From Glandiceps talaboti (taxonomy: Eukaryota > Hemichordata > Enteropneusta > Spengelidae): a stretch of DNA of 22,500 nucleotides. The stretch spans positions 11,073,546 to 11,096,045 of the forward strand of contig NC_135557.1 of assembly GCF_964340395.1 (NCBI RefSeq), written 5' to 3'. This document shows, in pieces, positions 18,433-22,500 of this stretch (position 1 is its first letter; every line of letters starts with the position of its first letter). The translations under genes were made by a program, and so were the position numbers. Under the pieces are notes generated by a model that ran no database searches, had not been told where the DNA came from, and was given only the letters and a program-made list of their open reading frames with translations.

Positions 18433-18719
18433 TTAAGGAGTCATTACTTGATTCGTGTATTGGTGAAATTGGATTCGCGCCAATAAGCTTGTCCTTAACG
18501 ATAATAAGACAGAGATTTTACATTTTTCTTCGAAATTTGGCGGAGTGGGTCCGGTTCCTCGCTGCGATCTTCGTATTGGTGAGGTCCGCAGACCACCCTC
18601 TGAAACTGTCAGCAATCTCGGAGTCACTATGGATGCAGCGACTATAATGTCTCCTCATGTATCTAATATCTGCAAATCTGCTTCATATGCTTTATGGAAG
18701 CAAACTAAAATAACTTGGT
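18433..18719 (+). mobile_element. CR1/L2-type LINE reverse-transcriptase remnant, frameshifted
   Basis: The plus strand encodes, in two frames, the reverse-transcriptase region just after the catalytic palm. First 'SLLDSCIGEI' (about 18440-18470), then after a one-base frame change 'NWIRANKLVLNDNKTEILHF' from about 18468, followed by 'SNLGVTMD' and 'HVSNICKSASYALWK', ending at TAG-free sequence and a TAA at 18719. The pattern W-x-x-x-NKL-x-LN-x-x-KTE with a later NLGV is the well-known signature of CR1/L2-clade and Jockey-related LINEs. The catalytic boxes, endonuclease and 3' tail are absent, and the frame is broken, so this is a dead fragment. It lies upstream of, and does not overlap, the pol region kept in the 6650 LINE. 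The minus-strand frame 18433-18627 is its shadow. Confidence 0.85.
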
Positions 18720-18734
18720 AATCTTATATTGAAC

Positions 18735-18765
18735 TACTGATATCGCCAATTCAATGATACCTAAA

Positions 18766-18855
<90 letters not shown>

Positions 18856-18883
18856 TGATATCGCCAATTCAATGATACCTAAA

Positions 18884-18976
<93 letters not shown>

Positions 18977-18995
18977 ATATATATAATTTCCTATT

Positions 18996-19028
<33 letters not shown>
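18735..19028. repeat. Duplicated 118-bp unit with long (TA)n arrays
   Basis: The stretch 'tactgatatcgccaattcaa' and the next 15 bases ('tgatacctaaagtg') occur at 18735 and again at 18853, each followed by a long TA run (18769-18854 and 18887-18961). After that come AAT units (about 18961-18976), a short unique gap and a third TA run (18999-19028). The duplication period is 118 bp. Alternative TA lengths are likely between individuals, and the assembled length may be unreliable. Confidence 0.9.
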
Positions 19029-19031
<3 letters not shown>

Positions 19032-19315
19032 GGGTTGTGGGTGGCCAAGTGGTTAACCGTTGTAGTGGTTAAACCACTTGCCTCTTACCACTGCGGTCGG
19101 GGTTCGAACCCCATTCAGGGTTCGATTAAATTTACCACGCTGTAAGTAAGAAGAGTGTCGTTCAGTTTGACTTTACCGAACAACGCAGGTTTTCCCCGGG
19201 TACTCCGGTTTCCTCCTGCATTAACACTGAACCCATGAGGGATGGCCCTCACTGGACTTCTTGGGAGACAAGTGTTTAAATGCTTAAAGAACTATCCAGT
19301 ATAAATAAAGATTAT
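19029..19315 (+). mobile_element. tRNA-derived SINE
   Basis: A pol III A box TGGCCAAGTGG (19042-19052) and B box GGTTCGAACCC (19101-19111) fit the tRNA consensus, 59 bp apart, slightly wider than in a true tRNA. Between them 'aagtggtt' and 'aaccactt' form a hairpin, so the head is no longer a foldable cloverleaf. The body continues with 'ggttttccccgggtactccg' and 'gtttcctcctgcattaacac', a segment I recall as recurrent in metazoan SINEs, though the domain cannot be named from memory with certainty. It ends with 'agtataaataaag' and a TA-rich tail. It sits inside or next to TA arrays, so target duplications cannot be read. Confidence 0.8.
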
Positions 19316-19811
19316 ATATATACTGTTAAAACCTTTAATTGTCAAAGTTGAATTGTCTTGCATCTACTCATTAACGTTATTAATTAAATTTCTAAGATAG
19401 GCCTAGCCGTGTAATTTGATTAAAAGGAAAAGGAAAAGTAAACGGTGTGTTGTACAATAACGGAAGGGTAAATATACTTGACACAGCCTCTTTACTTTCC
19501 TTTGCTGTCTCAAACCTAGTCTGAGACTGCATGTCAACCTACCGTTGAAGAATAGTAGAGATACAAATAAAATACATATACAATGTATATGCCCGTTACT
19601 TACTTTTGAAATGTGAGATAAAATATATGTGTGTATATATATATTTCATTACAAATTTCTACTCAACCAGCTTTCTAACGTTGAGTCCCTTTGAGAAATC
19701 AAGTTTAAACGATACATTTTTTTAAAGTTGGAAATCTAGTATTTACTTTCGTTTTGAATTCATTTGTTGGAATATATTTGTTCGGCATATTGTACATAGT
19801 CATTGATATTC
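19316..19811. other. AT-rich spacer, no gene seen
   Basis: Unique AT-rich sequence after the SINE tail. No frame, element end or RNA gene was recognised. Confidence 0.5.
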
Positions 19812-19910
19812 GTAATTATAAAACAACACCTTCTTGTGGTTGGACGTTGTAGTCATGAATTTAAAATGTCATCTTCTCAAAATCTACATTCAAAAGGTTG
19901 GTATATCTGT
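19812..19910 (+). repeat. Duplicated unit, short fragment D
   Basis: About 95 bp ('accttcttgtggttggacgt' through 'tcttctcaaaatc') match copy C 13551-13630 and the equivalent parts of A (2640-2690) and B (10935-11010). Fragment D ends exactly where the right inverted-repeat arm begins, which suggests that the two were brought together by one rearrangement. Confidence 0.75.
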
Positions 19911-20539
19911 ATTGTTCACGAGTAAAAGTACAATGAATTATGGTAAATAAAAGGCAAAATAGAATATGTTTATCGGGTTTTCAATCAAGTATAGGAACGG
20001 AATAAATTGCATTGTACTGCTAATCGTGAAAAAAAAAACGTTTTGTAGATGTAGCTGTTATAAATTTAAGAAATCACTTCTGTCGAGATCCATTGAAAAT
20101 AGCCATGTAGTATAGCAAGGTAAAGATAATGATACTTGTTATCAGTCAGAGTACTTTCTAGTTGCTGAAAACGTAACCATAAATTAGCGCCTCCAATGAC
20201 AAGTTTCTGCTTTCCTTCTTTTTTTTTCTGTCTCATACATCTTCGTATATTAATCCAACTTTATTGAATTATTTTATTTGAAATAATCAATGATCTTGGA
20301 TCTTTTGGGCATATTTCAGTCTTATTTTTCTTTCTGTTCACATAAATACCTAGCTATGCCTGTAGATGTCAACACTGGAAATGTTTTGATAAGTTAAATA
20401 GTGGTATGTTCCCTCATTCTACTTTGTAACTGGATGAGTTGCTCGTGAAGATTGTATTGTTTGCTATAGTTTTCACTAAGGCTACAAGGATACTTGGTGG
20501 AACATTCAACTCGATCAATCGACCCACTTATATAACTTA
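19911..20539 (-). repeat. Inverted-repeat right arm
   Basis: Reverse complement of 16475-16945, with about 70 extra bases (roughly 20035-20100) and other indels. Immediately beyond it (20547-20700) the sequence switches to a direct copy of 16888-17050. The segment is therefore present three times: left arm, inverted copy, and partial direct copy. About 3 kb containing a LINE remnant, a SINE and TA arrays lie between the arms. Confidence 0.85.
19913..20030. repeat. 118-bp segment with ~21-bp terminal inverted repeats
   Basis: 'ttcacgagtaaaagtacaat' begins the segment and the reverse complement of its end reads 'ttcacgattagcagtacaat', so the ends match at 17 of 20 bases. The homologous region in the left arm (16854 onward) starts with 'ttcacgagtaatagtacag' but has lost the other end. 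This could be a small MITE carried along with the arm. No target duplication is visible. Confidence 0.5.
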
Positions 20540-20546
20540 AACTTTC

Positions 20547-20700
20547 TGACCGTTCCTATACTTGATTTTGAACTCGATAAATCAATTTCATTTTGCCTTA
20601 TATTTACCTTAACTTTGTTATTAATGAGCAGTTTAATTCATGTTTATTTTTTTTTAATAAAAAACTTCACACACCTGTCGTCGGATACAGACCCAGCATA
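20547..20700 (+). repeat. Partial direct copy of the left arm tail
   Basis: 'gaccgttcctatacttga', 'ctcgataaatcaattt', 'ttattaatgagca' and 'cgtcggatacag' follow the same order as 16888-17015 in direct orientation, adjoining the inverted arm. Confidence 0.7.
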
Positions 20701-20703
20701 TTT

Positions 20704-21106
<403 letters not shown>

Positions 21107-21169
<63 letters not shown>

Positions 21170-21244
21170 AGATAAATGCATACATACATACATATATACA
21201 TACATACATACATACATACACACATACATACATACATACATACG
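21107..21244. repeat. (CA)n followed by (ACAT)n
   Basis: CA units (21107-21170, with GA interruptions at the end) pass into ACAT units (21177-21243), the reverse complement of the ATGT motif that dominates elsewhere. The frames across it are artefacts. Confidence 0.95.
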
Positions 21245-22067
21245 CACAATTTATATATTACCCATTTTCTGAATCAGTGATTATAATATAAATTCCTTCA
21301 TTTAAAAAAAAAGTTAATATTCCAGCTGTACCATTTCCAAGTTGAATTTTCTTTACTTTTTATCTCCTTTGACGAAGCATTTGTTGGGAATTCGATGTTT
21401 TGAAAATGCCTGTGTAATTTCCTTGTTACTGCTGAACTATAGTGTACGCTATCTCTCCATCACCTGAAGGGCTTTGTTTCATTGTTATAAAATCATTGTA
21501 AATACATCATAACACTAAACTTGTTGGATGATTATTTGATAAACTCATACAACCATGAATAAATACCGGTGACTTTGTTTGTTCGTGGTTGTCATGAAAT
21601 TAGACACGAATCACACAAAGACATATACTGTAATAAGTGGTGGTAACTTATCAAAACAAAACAAAACACAATAGCAAATCTGAACGCGACCAATTCTATT
21701 TACTGATTTGAATGTTTCACTGTAACAATTACATTGGCAGTGGTGTGAAAATCCATAATAACAAACACGTAGCCAACTTTCACAAACTGATCTGGGCGTC
21801 GTGTGAACCTACACCAGAGCTTAGAGATCTCAGATCATATATTTGTATCGATAATCTTGTTGTATTTACTTAACTTTGTCTTTGTATTAGGTCTTCTTGT
21901 AAAGTCACTTCATTCAAATAAAGTTACCGGTATTGATTCGATGGTTTTAGCCACATTTATTTAAAATACTATTTCAGTGAAGCCAATGGACTTCGTGGCT
22001 CAAATTAATTAGTTGATTGTTATTCAAAATTTATTACTGCTCTTCCATTGACTTCTCCTCTCTTTAG
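21245..22067. other. Spacer with one short uncertain frame
   Basis: AT-rich unique sequence. A 53-codon frame from ATG 21712 to TAA 21871-21873 has a balanced, coding-like composition ('KHVANFHKLIW', 'EPTPELRDLRSY') but no recognised family and no start context. A poly(A)-signal-like AATAAA lies at 21917, downstream of 'cttgtaaagtcacttcatt', reminiscent of the 3' ends of some LINEs. Whether this is an exon, a LINE tail or chance cannot be settled here. Confidence 0.35.
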
Positions 22068-22302
22068 CTTCTCAAGGCAATCCTGTGTATCTTCCAACTT
22101 ATGTAAACTGTGCTGTGACAAAGGCGTTACCTATAACAAGAGAATATGGAGAAAAAATGAAATACATGGCTACCATTTCTAAAGTGTTTTATCATGATAT
22201 AATGGGTCATAGAAGAATGACAATTATTGTAACGTTTTGTATCAGTATGAAAAGTATTTTCAACCATCAGATGGCATATAAAGAGTATATCCCATCATTA
22301 CA
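22068..22302 (+). CDS. Candidate exon fragment, unknown product
   Basis: A pyrimidine-rich tract ('ttgacttctcctctctttag') ends in AG at 22066-22067. From 22068, two bases complete a codon and the frame then stays open from Ser-Gln-Gly-Asn-Pro through 'YLPTYVNCAVTKALPITREY' and 'GEKMKYMATISKVFYHDIMG' to TAA at 22478-22480. About the last 60 codons (from about 22302) fall inside a foldback element and cannot be ancestral coding sequence. An in-frame stop lies upstream at 22049, so an upstream exon or a start at an internal Met would be needed. The incoming phase matches the GTATGT donors in copies A, B and C. I do not recognise the peptide. No convincing donor is visible within it. Confidence 0.3.
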
Positions 22303-22484
22303 TATTGAACACATATTGCCTGTCCATGAGGGCTATAACACCCGTTTATTACACCCGGGGGACTGTGAGGTACCAGAATCACATGCTATTTCCCGAGGCC
22401 GATGGCCGAGGGAAATAGCTTGTGGGATAATGAACGGGTGCTATAGCCCGAATATAAGCCAGGCAATATGTGTGTTATAATATA
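22302..22484. mobile_element. Foldback (MITE-like) element with nested palindromes
   Basis: The outer ends 'acacatattgcctg' (22309-22322) and 'caggcaatatgtgt' (22460-22473) are reverse complements. Next inward, 'ggctataacacccgtt' pairs with 'aacgggtgctatagcc', and the centre is 'gctatttccc' (22385-22394) paired with 'gggaaatagc' (22410-22419) around 'gaggccgatggccga'. The left arm carries about 25 unpaired bases (near 22357-22381). It is non-coding, although the plus strand happens to be open. The family is not recognised and no target duplication is evident. Confidence 0.72.
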
Positions 22485-22500
22485 CCTCATGCTGTGAACT

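Noticed and set aside
19029-19115. Functional tRNA gene
   Set aside because: A and B boxes are present, but the intervening sequence cannot fold as a cloverleaf and a long SINE body follows.
22085-22480. Complete 131-residue protein gene
   Set aside because: The apparent start is a GTG, not an ATG, in a eukaryotic setting, and the C-terminal half is inside a foldback element; only the acceptor-led first part is kept as a candidate exon.

Overview
This is an AT-rich, repeat-dominated stretch of animal nuclear DNA, probably from a marine invertebrate. No complete protein-coding gene can be supported. The evidence for the organism type is indirect: two decayed non-LTR (LINE) reverse-transcriptase fragments of the L2/CR1 type, two tRNA-derived SINEs with recognisable pol III A and B boxes, palindromic foldback (MITE-like) elements, intron-type splice signals, and roughly 3 kb of tetra-, penta- and dinucleotide microsatellites. 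There are no bacterial-style operons, and no tRNA or rRNA genes apart from the SINE heads. The species cannot be named from the sequence. Almost all long open frames here are microsatellites read as Cys/Tyr/Val/Met or His/Thr/Ile/Tyr repeats.

Layout: copy A of a large duplicated unit (1-3890); a pentanucleotide satellite (3996-4440); a 530-bp ATGT array (5027-5556); a spacer with a candidate terminal exon (6516-6607); a 5'-truncated L2-like LINE (6650-7264); copy B (7404-11630) with a private insertion holding a hairpin (8047-8606); a spacer with a diverged fourth promoter-like copy and a complete small intron (12850-13090); copy C (13195-15345), interrupted by an antisense SINE (13763-14115); a poly(A) retro-insertion with a 15-bp target duplication (15425-15553); an inverted-repeat pair (16475-16945 and 19911-20539) that encloses a CR1-like LINE remnant, AT arrays, a SINE and a short fourth fragment D of the duplicated unit; further CA/TA and ACAT arrays; and a possible exon fragment running into a foldback element at the right edge.

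The most interesting signal is a promoter-like module repeated in the duplicated units. Copies A, B and C share a block of 55 identical bases containing a GATA-like site, a TATA-like hexamer and an initiator (TCAGTC). A short 5' leader, an ATG (MSTT[N/D]) and a GTATGT splice-donor-like site follow, all at conserved positions. Copies A and B also carry an octamer(-like) site and a perfect kappa-B-type site just upstream; copy C has lost them by a clean deletion of about 55 bp. This arrangement could be a family of tandem promoters and first exons. Two downstream acceptor-preceded open frames (6516 and 22068) are in the matching splice phase. That a transcript joins them is inference only; a duplicated non-autonomous element is the main alternative.
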